Source: Geothermobacter sp964501815 | Lineage (GTDB): Bacteria > Desulfobacterota > Desulfuromonadia > Desulfuromonadales > Geothermobacteraceae | Reading direction: 5' to 3' | NCBI GenBank assembly: GCA_964501815.1 | Contig: CAZCUR010000036.1 | Span: 1-26,337 of the forward strand | DNA: 26,337 bases | Shown: positions 1 through 6,617 of the stretch, piece after piece | Numbering within the stretch: the stretch's first letter is position 1 | How the letters are laid out: each line of letters starts with the position of its first letter | Translations under genes and position numbers: made by a program | Notes under the pieces: generated by a model | Told to the model about the DNA's origin: nothing | What the model saw: the letters and a program-made list of their open reading frames with translations, nothing else | Database searches by the model: none

Positions 1-887
1 GAAATCACCAGCCGGCCGTTGTCGCGCACGGCTTTCTTGTACGATTCGAGGGTGCGCAAAAAGGCGTAGAATTCCGGGTCGCGGTTGTAGGCCTCGGCGT
101 AGATGGCGGTGGCTTCAGCGTCGCCGCGGCCGCGGATCTCCAGGGCCTGGCGCAGGGCCTCGGAGCGGATCTCCTTGAGTTCGCGCTCCATCTGCCCGAG
201 GATGTCGGCCTTCTCTCCCTCCCCCTCCGAGCGGTACTGGGTCGCGACCTTCTTGCGTTCGTTGATCATGCGCTCGTAGACGCTGCGGCGCACCTGCTCG
301 ATGTAGTTGATGCGCTTGATCTGGATGTCGATCAGCTCGATACCGTATTCGGGCGTGTTGGCCCGGGCCTTTTCGAGCATGCTGCGCAGGATGTCCTCGC
401 GGCCGACGATCTCTTCCTTGGGAATTTCGGTGCCGTCGATCTCAAACCGTTCGCTGGCCCCGGCCTCGGGCTTGTAATCGCGGCCGCGCACCAGTTCGAC
501 CAGCAGCCGGCCGGAGACGGCGTCGCGGACCACCGAGTCGATGATGTCATCGAGGCGGCTCTGGGCGCCGATCTCGGTGGCGACGGTCTTGAAGAAGCGC
601 AGCGGATCGACGATGCGCCAGCGGGCGGTGGTATCGATCCAGATGAACTTCTTGTCCTTGGTGGGAATCTGGTTCGGGTCGCCGTCCCACTTGAGGATGC
701 GCCGGTCGAAGCGGTGCACCTCCTGGATGATCGGCTTTTTGAAATGCAGCCCGGCGTACTTGACGTCGCCAACCGGCTTGCCGAACTCGGTGATGATGGC
801 CTGCTCGCCCTCGGAGACGACGAAGAAGCTTCCCTGGGCGACCACGAGCAGGATCAGAACGACAATGGCAATCAGTCCCTTTTTCAT
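1..887 (-). CDS. hflC: HflC, membrane protease regulator (3' end cut by window edge)
   Basis: Reading leftward from the ATG at 887, an open frame runs off the window start, giving 295 codons with no stop. It begins with a short cytoplasmic tail and one membrane segment (about residues 4-20), followed by a band-7/SPFH domain with the HflC-like stretches FVVSEGEQAIITEFGKPV, AGLHFKKP and YGIELIDIQIKRINY, and a charged helical region containing RGRGDAEATAIYAEAY and DPEFYAF. In known systems HflC pairs with HflK to form a large membrane assembly around the FtsH protease and modulates its activity. The ATG overlaps the TGA of hflK (ATGA), so the two are translationally coupled. Family identity is clear; only the extreme C-terminus is missing. 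Confidence 0.95.
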   Translation of the reverse strand, partial: MKKGLIAIVVLILLVVAQGSFFVVSEGEQAIITEFGKPVGDVKYAGLHFKKPIIQEVHRFDRRILKWDGDPNQIPTKDKKFIWIDTTARWRIVDPLRFFKTVATEIGAQSRLDDIIDSVVRDAVSGRLLVELVRGRDYKPEAGASERFEIDGTEIPKEEIVGREDILRSMLEKARANTPEYGIELIDIQIKRINYIEQVRRSVYERMINERKKVATQYRSEGEGEKADILGQMERELKEIRSEALRQALEIRGRGDAEATAIYAEAYNRDPEFYAFLRTLESYKKAVRDNGRLVI

Positions 888-1924
888 GGTTTCGCCCCTT
901 TCTGCTCGCCGCGCAACTGCAACAGCGGCAGGATGTTGCCGCCCTTTTCGTCGAGGATGTAGACCTCGCTCAGACGCGGCAGGACCTCTTCGAGAGTTTC
1001 CAGGTACATGCGCCGGCGGGTGACCTCGGGTGCCTTGCGGTACTCGGTCAGAATCGACACGAAGCGGTTGGCCTCGCCGCGGGCGCGGTTGACCCGCTCA
1101 GTGGCGTAGCCCTTGGCTTCCTCGATCAGCTTCTTGGCCTCACCCCGGGCCCGGGGCACTTCGCGGTTGTACTGCTCGCGCGCCTGGAAGATCAGGCTCT
1201 CCTTCTGCTGCTCGGCCTCGTTGACCTCGTTGAAGGCCGCCTTGACCGGGTCAGGCGGGGTCACATCCTGGAACTTGACGGTGACGATGCGCACGCCGAT
1301 GTCGTAGTCATTGAGAATGCGTTGCAGTTCGGCCTCGATTTCACCGGCCAGCTCGGCGCGTTCGGTGGTCAGCACCTTGCCGACGTTGGAATTGCCGACC
1401 GCCTTGCGCACCACCGCTTCGGCCAGGTCGCGGATGGTCTGCACCGGCTGGCTGATACGGAAGACGAACTTGAACGGATCGGCGATCTGGTACTGGACGA
1501 TCCATTCGACGTCACTGACGTTGAGATCGCCGGTCAGGGTGAGGGATTCCTCCTCCAGCCCCTTCTTGGTGTAGGTGCTGCGCACGCCCGGCTGAACCGT
1601 GCGAAAACCGAACTCCTCCTTCAGCACCCTGCCGGTCGGCACCGTGGTGACCTGGTCGATGCCGAAGGGGAGCTTGAAATGCAGCCCCGAACCGGCAAAA
1701 CCGACGAACTTGCCGAAACGCAGAATCACCGCGGTCTCCTCGGTGTTGACCTTGTAGAAGCTGCTCATGGCCGCCAGCACGAGGATGACCGCCAGCGCGA
1801 TCGGCACCAGCACCCGGGCGGGCCTGAAGCCGCCCCCCTGCATCCTGTTCTTCACCTTGTTGGCGAATTCAACCACCTTCTGCTCCAGCTCTTCGCCGGG
1901 CGGGCCCTTGCCCCAGTCTTCCAT
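884..1924 (-). CDS. hflK: HflK, membrane protease regulator
   Basis: The 346-residue protein has a short polar, glycine-containing N-terminus (MEDWGKGPPGEELEQ), one membrane segment at about 37-56, then an SPFH/band-7 domain (EETAVILRFGKFVGFAGSGLHFKLP) and a coiled, charged C-terminal half with ARGEANRF and RRRMYLETLEEVLP, the usual HflK order. It ends in the hydrophobic LPLLQLRGE tail. The start is supported by AAGGAG six bases upstream of the ATG. The gene overlaps hflC, and the products are expected to form the FtsH-regulating HflKC complex on the outer face of the inner membrane. A 7-bp hairpin lies in its 5' region at 1956-1972. Length is a little shorter than the roughly 420 residues of E. 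coli HflK because the glycine-rich N-terminus is reduced. Confidence 0.96.
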   Translation of the reverse strand: MEDWGKGPPGEELEQKVVEFANKVKNRMQGGGFRPARVLVPIALAVILVLAAMSSFYKVNTEETAVILRFGKFVGFAGSGLHFKLPFGIDQVTTVPTGRVLKEEFGFRTVQPGVRSTYTKKGLEEESLTLTGDLNVSDVEWIVQYQIADPFKFVFRISQPVQTIRDLAEAVVRKAVGNSNVGKVLTTERAELAGEIEAELQRILNDYDIGVRIVTVKFQDVTPPDPVKAAFNEVNEAEQQKESLIFQAREQYNREVPRARGEAKKLIEEAKGYATERVNRARGEANRFVSILTEYRKAPEVTRRRMYLETLEEVLPRLSEVYILDEKGGNILPLLQLRGEQKGAKP

Positions 1925-1955
1925 GGACGTCTCCTTGATAAGGTTGGTACCGCAA

Positions 1956-1972
1956 CCGTCCCGCAGGGACGG
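1956..1972 (-). other. Hairpin in the hflK 5' region
   Basis: CCGTCCC (1956-1962), loop GCA, GGGACGG (1966-1972) form a perfect 7-bp stem about 30 bases ahead of the hflK start. No T-run follows on the minus strand, so it is not an ordinary terminator. Its role is unknown; it could be an untranslated-region structure or an operator. Confidence 0.4.
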
Positions 1973-2101
1973 GGTTTCGTCGAGAATGAACCTTTACTTT
2001 AGCATCTTTTAAAGTGAGAGGGGTGGATTCTCCATCCGGTCGACCGTTTGCTCCCGCTCGCCCGCAAATGAGAGGGAAACAGGAGGGCCTTCGCGAACAG
2101 G

Positions 2102-2130
2102 TTGCAAATTGTTTCTCATTGTTGTATTTT
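2102..2130 (+). promoter_or_regulatory. Candidate sigma70 promoter of the HTH-nucleotidyltransferase pair
   Basis: TTGCAA at 2102-2107 and TATTTT at 2125-2130 are separated by 17 bases, and the GTG start lies at 2178. The region from about 2100 to 2165 is strikingly AT-rich compared with the GC-rich surroundings. A 7-bp inverted repeat, TGTTTCT (2110-2116) and AGAAACA (2151-2157), brackets the -10 box and would suit binding by the HTH protein itself; that role is inference. Confidence 0.5.
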
Positions 2131-2177
2131 TCTTCAAAAAGCACAAAACAAGAAACATTTTTACTGGAGGCAGGGCC

Positions 2178-2669
2178 GTGCCCGCCAAATTGCCATTCAT
2201 GACTGAACAGATCGAAAACCGGGCCCGGCAGCTCGGCCGGTTGCTGCGGCAAAAACGCAAAGCCCTCAAGGTCAGCGCCACGGCGGCAGCCGAGGCCGCC
2301 GGCATGTCGCGGATTACCTGGTACCGCATGGAAAAGGGCGCCACCTCGGTGACTCTGGGTGCCTGGCTGAGCGCCCTGGAGGTTCTCGGTCTCGACGTGA
2401 AGATCATCGGGGCGCAGGACGATGAAAAAAGGGTGTCGGCCGCACCGGGGCAGGACTGGCTCCCTGCCCGCATCCGCCTGTCGGATTACCCGCAACTGCG
2501 TCAACTGGCCTGGCAGCTTCAGGGAATCGACGAACTGTCGCCTCGCGAGGCTCTTGGTATCTATGAACGCAACTGGCGGCATCTCGACCTGAATGCCCTG
2601 GAGCCGCACGAACAGGACCTGATCAGGGCCCTGCGCCTCGCCTTTACGGACGAGGGCTCCCATGTTTGA
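2178..2669 (+). CDS. Xre-type HTH protein, probable antitoxin
   Basis: The chosen GTG start at 2178 has GGAGG seven bases upstream; the in-frame ATG at 2109 lies inside the promoter region. The 163-residue protein has an Xre/Cro-type helix-turn-helix at about residues 15-78 (LGRLLRQKRKALKVSATAAA, MSRITWYRMEKGATSVTL), a polar linker, and a separate C-terminal segment (about 98-157: RLSDYPQLRQLAWQL, LSPREALGIYERNWRHLD). Its last bases overlap the next gene by 8 bp (ATGTTTGA). The following gene is an AbiEii-like nucleotidyltransferase, so the likely role is a DNA-binding antitoxin that represses its own operon, with the C-terminal segment neutralising the partner. Antitoxin function is inferred from context. 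Canonical AbiEi antitoxins have a winged-helix N-domain and a larger C-domain, so this is a different antitoxin type. Confidence 0.8.
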   Translation: MPAKLPFMTEQIENRARQLGRLLRQKRKALKVSATAAAEAAGMSRITWYRMEKGATSVTLGAWLSALEVLGLDVKIIGAQDDEKRVSAAPGQDWLPARIRLSDYPQLRQLAWQLQGIDELSPREALGIYERNWRHLDLNALEPHEQDLIRALRLAFTDEGSHV

Positions 2670-3366
2670 CCGCCCCCACCACCGCCTCGTCGCTCAGGTC
2701 CTGAAATCTCTGCACGGCCCGTTGCTGAGACGCCTCGGCTGCCTGTTCGGCGGCGGTACGGCCATCGTGCTGCAGCGCGGCGAATACCGCGAATCGGTCG
2801 ACATCGACTTTCTGGTCTCGGATGCCGATGGCTATCGCCAGCTGCGCCTGTTGCTGACCGGCAAGAACGGCCTGGCCGCCATCCTGGCCCCCAACGCCAA
2901 GCCCCTTGAAACCACGCGCGAAATCCGGGCCGACCAGTACGGCATTCGCACCATGGTCCAGGTCGGGGACAAGCCGATCAAGTTTGAGATCATCCGCGAG
3001 GGTCGCATCCACCTCGACACGCCCGGCAGACAGGACCAGGTCTGTGGCATCGCCACCCTGTCGCAGTTGGACCTGGCCGCGAGCAAGCTGCTGGCCAACT
3101 CCGACCGCTGGTACGATGACGGGGTGTTCAGCCGCGACCTCATCGACCTGGCCATGCTGCAGCTGTCCCCCAAATTGCTGCAGCAGGCCATCAGCAAAGC
3201 CGAAACGGCCTACGGAGATGCCATCACTCGCGACCTCGACCGGGCCATCGAAGCCCTCAGGACCCGCCCGGACCGCCTTGAGCGCTGCATGCTGGCCCTG
3301 GGCATCGCCCTGCCCAGGGCGGTCCTGTGGCAGAAAATCCGCCGGCTTCAGAAACCTCTCCGCTGA
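2662..3366 (+). CDS. AbiEii/AbiGii-like nucleotidyltransferase, probable toxin
   Basis: The 234-residue protein shows the nucleotidyltransferase signature of the AbiEii family: GGGTA at 30-34 followed by the metal-binding pair D47 and D49 in SVDIDFLV. A downstream lysine region (K142 in DLAASKLLANSDRW) and SRDLIDLAML (R158, D159) match the third and fourth family motifs. Members such as AbiEii and the mycobacterial MenT toxins transfer nucleotides, with tRNA as the known target for MenT. The start overlaps the HTH gene by 8 bp, which indicates one transcript and coupled translation. The gene ends 6 bases before the convergent cardiolipin synthase gene. All key residues are present, so activity is plausible. 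Toxicity and substrate are inferred from family membership. Confidence 0.85.
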   Translation: MFDRPHHRLVAQVLKSLHGPLLRRLGCLFGGGTAIVLQRGEYRESVDIDFLVSDADGYRQLRLLLTGKNGLAAILAPNAKPLETTREIRADQYGIRTMVQVGDKPIKFEIIREGRIHLDTPGRQDQVCGIATLSQLDLAASKLLANSDRWYDDGVFSRDLIDLAMLQLSPKLLQQAISKAETAYGDAITRDLDRAIEALRTRPDRLERCMLALGIALPRAVLWQKIRRLQKPLR

Positions 3367-3372
3367 GGCCCC

Positions 3373-4803
3373 TCACAGGTAGGGCGAGAAGAGCTTGCAG
3401 GTGGCGTCGAGCAGCTTGAGGGGCAGGGGGCGGCCATCGACTTCGGAAAGGGTGACCCGGCGCGACTGGGCGCGGACCTCGTCGAAGTGGCGGCAGAGCT
3501 GCTGGTTGAGCTGCTTGTCGAAGATGGTGAGATTGAACTCGAAATTGAGCCTCAGGCTGCGCGGATCGAGATTGGCCGAACCGACCAGGCAGTAGTGGTG
3601 GTCGACCAGCAGCAGCTTGCTGTGGTTGAAGGGGGGCGGCTGGTAGTAGACGCGGGTGCCGTACTGCAGCAGCTCCCAGAAGTAGGCGCGCGCCGCCCAG
3701 CCGACGAAGGGAAGGTTGTTCTTCTGCGGCAGGATGATCTCCACCTTGACCCCGCGCAGGGCGGCGCTGTTGATGGCGGTGAGCAGCGGCCGGTCGGGGA
3801 TGAAGTAGGGGGTCATGATGCGGATGTGCTCCTGCGCCGAATTGAAGGCGCCGACCAGCAGCCACATCAGCTTGTCAAAATCCTCGTTCGGGCCAGCGCT
3901 GATGCCGCGGCAGAAGGCATGGCCGTTGGAAACCGGCGGCGGGTAGGGCGGATTGTCAAACGGTTCGCCGGTGGCAAAAGACCAGTCCTCGAGAAAGGCC
4001 TCCTGCAGCTGGCCGACCACCGGCCCCTGGACACAGAAATGGACGTCGGCGGTGCGGCGCCGGTTGCGCACGTCGCTGACAAGATGCCGGTCGCCGATGT
4101 TCATGCCGCCGGTAAAGCCGATGCGATTGTCGACTACCAGCAGCTTGCGGTGATTGCGCAAATTGAAATAAATGCCGCGTCCAAACAGCGACGGCGGCAA
4201 AAAACGCGCAACCTGCACCTTGTTGGACTTGAACAGCCTCCGGGCCGGGGGAAAGTCGTAGCGCTCGCCGACACCGTCGATCAGCACCCGCACGGTAACA
4301 CCACGTTCGGCGGCCGCTTCCAGCGCCGAGATGAAGGCCCGCCCGGTCTTGCCGACTCCGAAAATATACGTGGATAAATTGACCTCTTGTTTCGCCTGCT
4401 CAATCGCCTCGAGCATGGCCGGATAGGCCTGCTCGCCGTTGAACAGCGGATCGATGCGGTTGCCCGACACCAGGGGGCGGCGGGTGACCGCATCGGCCAG
4501 GGCCAGCAGGGCGACGTTGTTTTCGTGCAGGAAAACCGGATCATCATCGGGCGGCGGCAGCCAGCAGCTGGCAGACGGTTCCGGCCAGGGGCGTTCGGCG
4601 CCGCGCGCCTGCCAGTCGCGCGCCCGGGTGCGGATGCGATTGATGCCGAGCAGCCAGTAAAGACCGGCACCCAGGCCGGGCAGGGTAAAGCAGAGCAGAA
4701 TCCAGATCAGGGCGGCGCGCGGGTCGCGCTTGTTCAGCAGGGCATGCCCGGCCGAAACCAGCGAGAAGATGGAGATCAGCAGCCAGAGGATGGTATCGAG
4801 CAC
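3373..4803 (-). CDS. cls: Cardiolipin synthase (phospholipase D superfamily)
   Basis: The 476-residue protein has two N-terminal membrane segments (about 1-20 and 30-53, with the typical RDPRAALIWILLCFTLPGLG region) and two HKD motifs: H218-K220-D225 in NHRKLLVVDNRIGFTGGMN and H394-K396-D401 in NHSKLLLVDHHYCLVGSANLD. Cardiolipin synthases of this type condense two phosphatidylglycerol molecules into cardiolipin and glycerol at the inner membrane. Length and layout match bacterial ClsA. The start is GTG at 4803, with AAGGCGG just upstream; this choice is moderate because no ATG is available at that point. A strong GC hairpin (4819-4843) lies directly before the ribosome-binding region. Confidence 0.93.
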   Translation of the reverse strand: MLDTILWLLISIFSLVSAGHALLNKRDPRAALIWILLCFTLPGLGAGLYWLLGINRIRTRARDWQARGAERPWPEPSASCWLPPPDDDPVFLHENNVALLALADAVTRRPLVSGNRIDPLFNGEQAYPAMLEAIEQAKQEVNLSTYIFGVGKTGRAFISALEAAAERGVTVRVLIDGVGERYDFPPARRLFKSNKVQVARFLPPSLFGRGIYFNLRNHRKLLVVDNRIGFTGGMNIGDRHLVSDVRNRRRTADVHFCVQGPVVGQLQEAFLEDWSFATGEPFDNPPYPPPVSNGHAFCRGISAGPNEDFDKLMWLLVGAFNSAQEHIRIMTPYFIPDRPLLTAINSAALRGVKVEIILPQKNNLPFVGWAARAYFWELLQYGTRVYYQPPPFNHSKLLLVDHHYCLVGSANLDPRSLRLNFEFNLTIFDKQLNQQLCRHFDEVRAQSRRVTLSEVDGRPLPLKLLDATCKLFSPYL

Positions 4804-4818
4804 ACGCCACCGCCTTCA

Positions 4819-4843
4819 TCCGCCGGCCGAAACGGCCGGCGGA
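4819..4843 (-). other. GC-rich hairpin before the cls start
   Basis: TCCGCCGGCC (4819-4828), loop GAAAC, GGCCGGCGGA (4834-4843) form a perfect 10-bp stem. No T-run follows on either strand, so it is a poor terminator. On the minus strand it ends immediately before the cls ribosome-binding region, and it also lies downstream of the zinc-ribbon gene. It could modulate read-through or cls translation. Confidence 0.55.
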
Positions 4844-4915
4844 GATTGTCTTGGAATAACGATATGTTATCAGATCCCGGCCCAAAATCCAGCCGGGAGG
4901 AAGACGGCTTGAAAA

Positions 4916-5245
4916 CTAGCGCAGACTGGTGGCGCAGCGCGGGCAGGTCAGCATGCTGGTCGAAGGCACCTTGTGCCCGCAGGTGGGGCAGTTGAACCAG
5001 TAGCGGCAGTAACGGCACTGGGGGTCGGAAACCCCCTGTTTTTTCTTGCACTTGGGACACTGCCGGTACATCTTTTTGCGCTCGATATAGTCTTCGAAGA
5101 TCAGGCCGCACTGGGGGCAGGCGGACAGGTCGCGCTTGCGGATTTCGTATTCGCAACTGGGCACCGGGCAACGGAACATGGTCTTGCAGTTACGACAAAA
5201 GTACTTGCCTTTGCTCTGTTCCTTGCAGACGGGACACTTTTCCAT
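4916..5245 (-). CDS. Small protein of four tandem zinc ribbons
   Basis: The 109-residue protein contains sixteen cysteines in eight pairs: 4/7 with 17/20, 26/31 with 43/46, 63/66 with 77/80, and 86/89 with 101/104. Each group of four has the spacing of a zinc ribbon, so almost the whole chain is built of four zinc-binding knuckles and there is no other domain. GGGAGG sits five bases ahead of the ATG. The second ribbon has a four-residue gap (CPVPSC) where the others have two. No signal peptide or membrane segment is visible, so a cytoplasmic nucleic-acid or protein-binding role is possible. I do not recognise a named family. It lies just downstream of the rubrerythrin terminator on the same strand, so it needs its own promoter or read-through. 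Confidence 0.85.
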   Translation of the reverse strand: MEKCPVCKEQSKGKYFCRNCKTMFRCPVPSCEYEIRKRDLSACPQCGLIFEDYIERKKMYRQCPKCKKKQGVSDPQCRYCRYWFNCPTCGHKVPSTSMLTCPRCATSLR

Positions 5246-5284
5246 TGGGGCCTCCCTGTAAAGATGTTGACGGCCTCACGACAC

Positions 5285-5315
5285 AAAAAAAGGCCGGGCC
5301 CCTGAGGGCCCGGCC
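5285..5315 (-). terminator. Rho-independent terminator after rubrerythrin
   Basis: On the minus strand a perfect 10-bp stem (GGCCGGGCCC at 5292-5301 with GGGCCCGGCC at 5306-5315, loop of four) is followed by seven T residues (5291-5285). It begins 26 bases past the rubrerythrin stop and separates that gene from the zinc-ribbon gene. Confidence 0.92.
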
Positions 5316-5341
5316 AGCATGCTGGTCAATGCTTTGGGCCT

Positions 5342-5851
5342 TCAGTCGACCTTCTTGAAAGCGGCAATGTTGGCGCCGCAGACCTCACAGGGTCCGTCCG
5401 GCGCGCCCTCGATGGTGTTGCCGCACACCTGGCAGACGTAATAATCAACTTCTTCATTGCTGCCGAGATTGTCAAGGGCTTTCTGGTAGAGGGCGGCGTG
5501 CACCTTTTCGACAGTGTTGGCGTAGCTGAAGCTCTTCAACGCCGAATCAAACCCGGCGTTGGTCGCCTCCTGGATCATGCGCGGATACATCTCGGTGAAC
5601 TCCTCGGTTTCACCGGCAACGGCCGCTTTCAGGTTGCTGGCGGTATCGCCGATGCCACCAAGCACCCGAAGATGAGCCAGGGCATGGACCGTCTCGGCTT
5701 CGGCAGCGGCACGAAACAGCTTGGCGACCTGAGGGTAGCCTTCGGCTTCGGCCTGGCGGGCAAAAGCAAGATATTTGCGGTTGGCCTGGGATTCGCCGGC
5801 AAAGGCTTCCTTCAGATCCGCTTCGGTACGGGTCCCCTTAAGATCTGCCAT
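5342..5851 (-). CDS. rbr: Rubrerythrin
   Basis: The 169-residue protein has an N-terminal ferritin-like diiron four-helix domain and a C-terminal rubredoxin-like domain. Visible diiron ligands are E20, E53, H56, E81, E115 and H118 (in FAGESQANRKY, AEAETVHA, VAGETEEF, VEKVHAAL). The rubredoxin cysteines are C140, C143, C155 and C158. Rubrerythrins reduce hydrogen peroxide to water in anaerobes using electrons passed through the rubredoxin centre. The start at 5851 is preferred because AGGAGG lies nine bases upstream; an ATG three codons earlier would touch that site directly. The gene has its own promoter and terminator and so is monocistronic. The very short linker and compact rubredoxin domain are normal for this class. 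Confidence 0.96.
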   Translation of the reverse strand: MADLKGTRTEADLKEAFAGESQANRKYLAFARQAEAEGYPQVAKLFRAAAEAETVHALAHLRVLGGIGDTASNLKAAVAGETEEFTEMYPRMIQEATNAGFDSALKSFSYANTVEKVHAALYQKALDNLGSNEEVDYYVCQVCGNTIEGAPDGPCEVCGANIAAFKKVD

Positions 5852-5905
5852 GATCGTCATCCTCCTGTTGGGGGCGCCCCATGAACGGACGCCAAGTCGC
5901 GGCTC

Positions 5906-5933
5906 AGTTTACCAGCCGCGCCGGGGATGTCAA
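5906..5933 (-). promoter_or_regulatory. Sigma70-type promoter of rubrerythrin, with overlapping inverted repeat
   Basis: On the minus strand TTGACA (5933-5928) is followed after 16 bases by TAAACT (5911-5906). A perfect 7-bp inverted repeat, CGCGGCT (5898-5904) and AGCCGCG (5914-5920), is centred on the -10 box and is placed where a repressor would block the promoter. The promoter call rests on the consensus -35; the operator call is inference. Confidence 0.65.
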
Positions 5934-5964
5934 CCGGGGATATTGGAAAAGGGCTGCCGGAAGG

Positions 5965-6375
5965 TCAGCGGATACGACTGGCGGGATTCTGGCTGGCGAC
6001 CTGCTCGTCATCCGGCCGCAAGACAAACTCGTAGCTGTCCTTGAGTTTTTTGCTGAACAGGGTGCCGATCAGCAGCGGGCTGCCAAGGGGAACGATGATG
6101 CTGGCGGTGATCCAGCCGGCCTGGGCCTGGTGGTCAACCTCATCCGACCGGATGGTGTAATGGACCGGAGCGAAACCGTCGAGCAACAGGGTCACCTGGC
6201 GCTCGCTGCCGCCGTCGCAACGGTAGTCGAGACTGCAGGGGGTGGTGCCGATCTCCCTGCCGTCGACCAGAACCCGGGCGCCGGCCGGCACCGAAGTGAA
6301 GGTCGCCCGGTTGGCGGCGCAACCGGCGAGAAAGCAGAGCAGAATCAGCCAGGCGATGATGCGGTATGTCTTCAT
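5965..6375 (-). CDS. PEGA-domain lipoprotein
   Basis: The start at 6375 has GGGAG about six bases upstream and places a classic lipoprotein signal at the N-terminus: M-K-T-Y-R, a hydrophobic stretch, and the lipobox LAGC with C19 as the lipidated residue. Residues about 24-78 form a PEGA domain (TFTSVPAGARVLVDGREIGT and a later LLLDGFAPVHYTIR), a small beta fold common on bacterial surface proteins. A hydrophobic segment follows (ITASIIVPLGSPLLIGTLF, about 89-107), which could be a membrane stretch or a glycine-zipper-like region. The product is expected to be membrane-anchored in the envelope. The specific role is unknown. The 136-residue length is typical of small PEGA lipoproteins. Confidence 0.82.
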   Translation of the reverse strand: MKTYRIIAWLILLCFLAGCAANRATFTSVPAGARVLVDGREIGTTPCSLDYRCDGGSERQVTLLLDGFAPVHYTIRSDEVDHQAQAGWITASIIVPLGSPLLIGTLFSKKLKDSYEFVLRPDDEQVASQNPASRIR

Positions 6376-6500
6376 GGACACTCCCTGCGGTCCTTGGGTG
6401 AAAACCGGCACCACATCATCACTGCACGGACAATGCCAAACCGATGGAGATTGGCGCGACAAATCAGCCCAACCCGCCAAGCGGCTGAAATTCCATGTCA

Positions 6501-6525
6501 CGGAACGCCGAAAAGCGGCGTTCCG
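6501..6525. other. Strong hairpin downstream of uvrA
   Basis: CGGAACGCCG (6501-6510), loop AAAAG, CGGCGTTCCG (6516-6525) make a perfect 10-bp stem. It lies about 93 bases past the uvrA stop. On the minus strand no convincing T-run follows, so it may be a processing or 3'-protective stem rather than an intrinsic terminator. The rest of 6376-6617 shows nothing else I can support. Confidence 0.55.
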
Positions 6526-6617
6526 GTGGACCAGGTGAGTCTGGGCCCATGAAAAACAGGGAGGAATCGGCGCCGGCCCGCGAAAAAACGTGGCCCGGTG
6601 ACCACAGAGTGTCGCTT

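Noticed and set aside
4949..5327. 13-bp exact repeat CAGCATGCTGGTC at 4949-4961 and 5315-5327
   Set aside because: One copy is inside zinc-ribbon codons and the other next to the terminator; no pattern beyond chance is seen.
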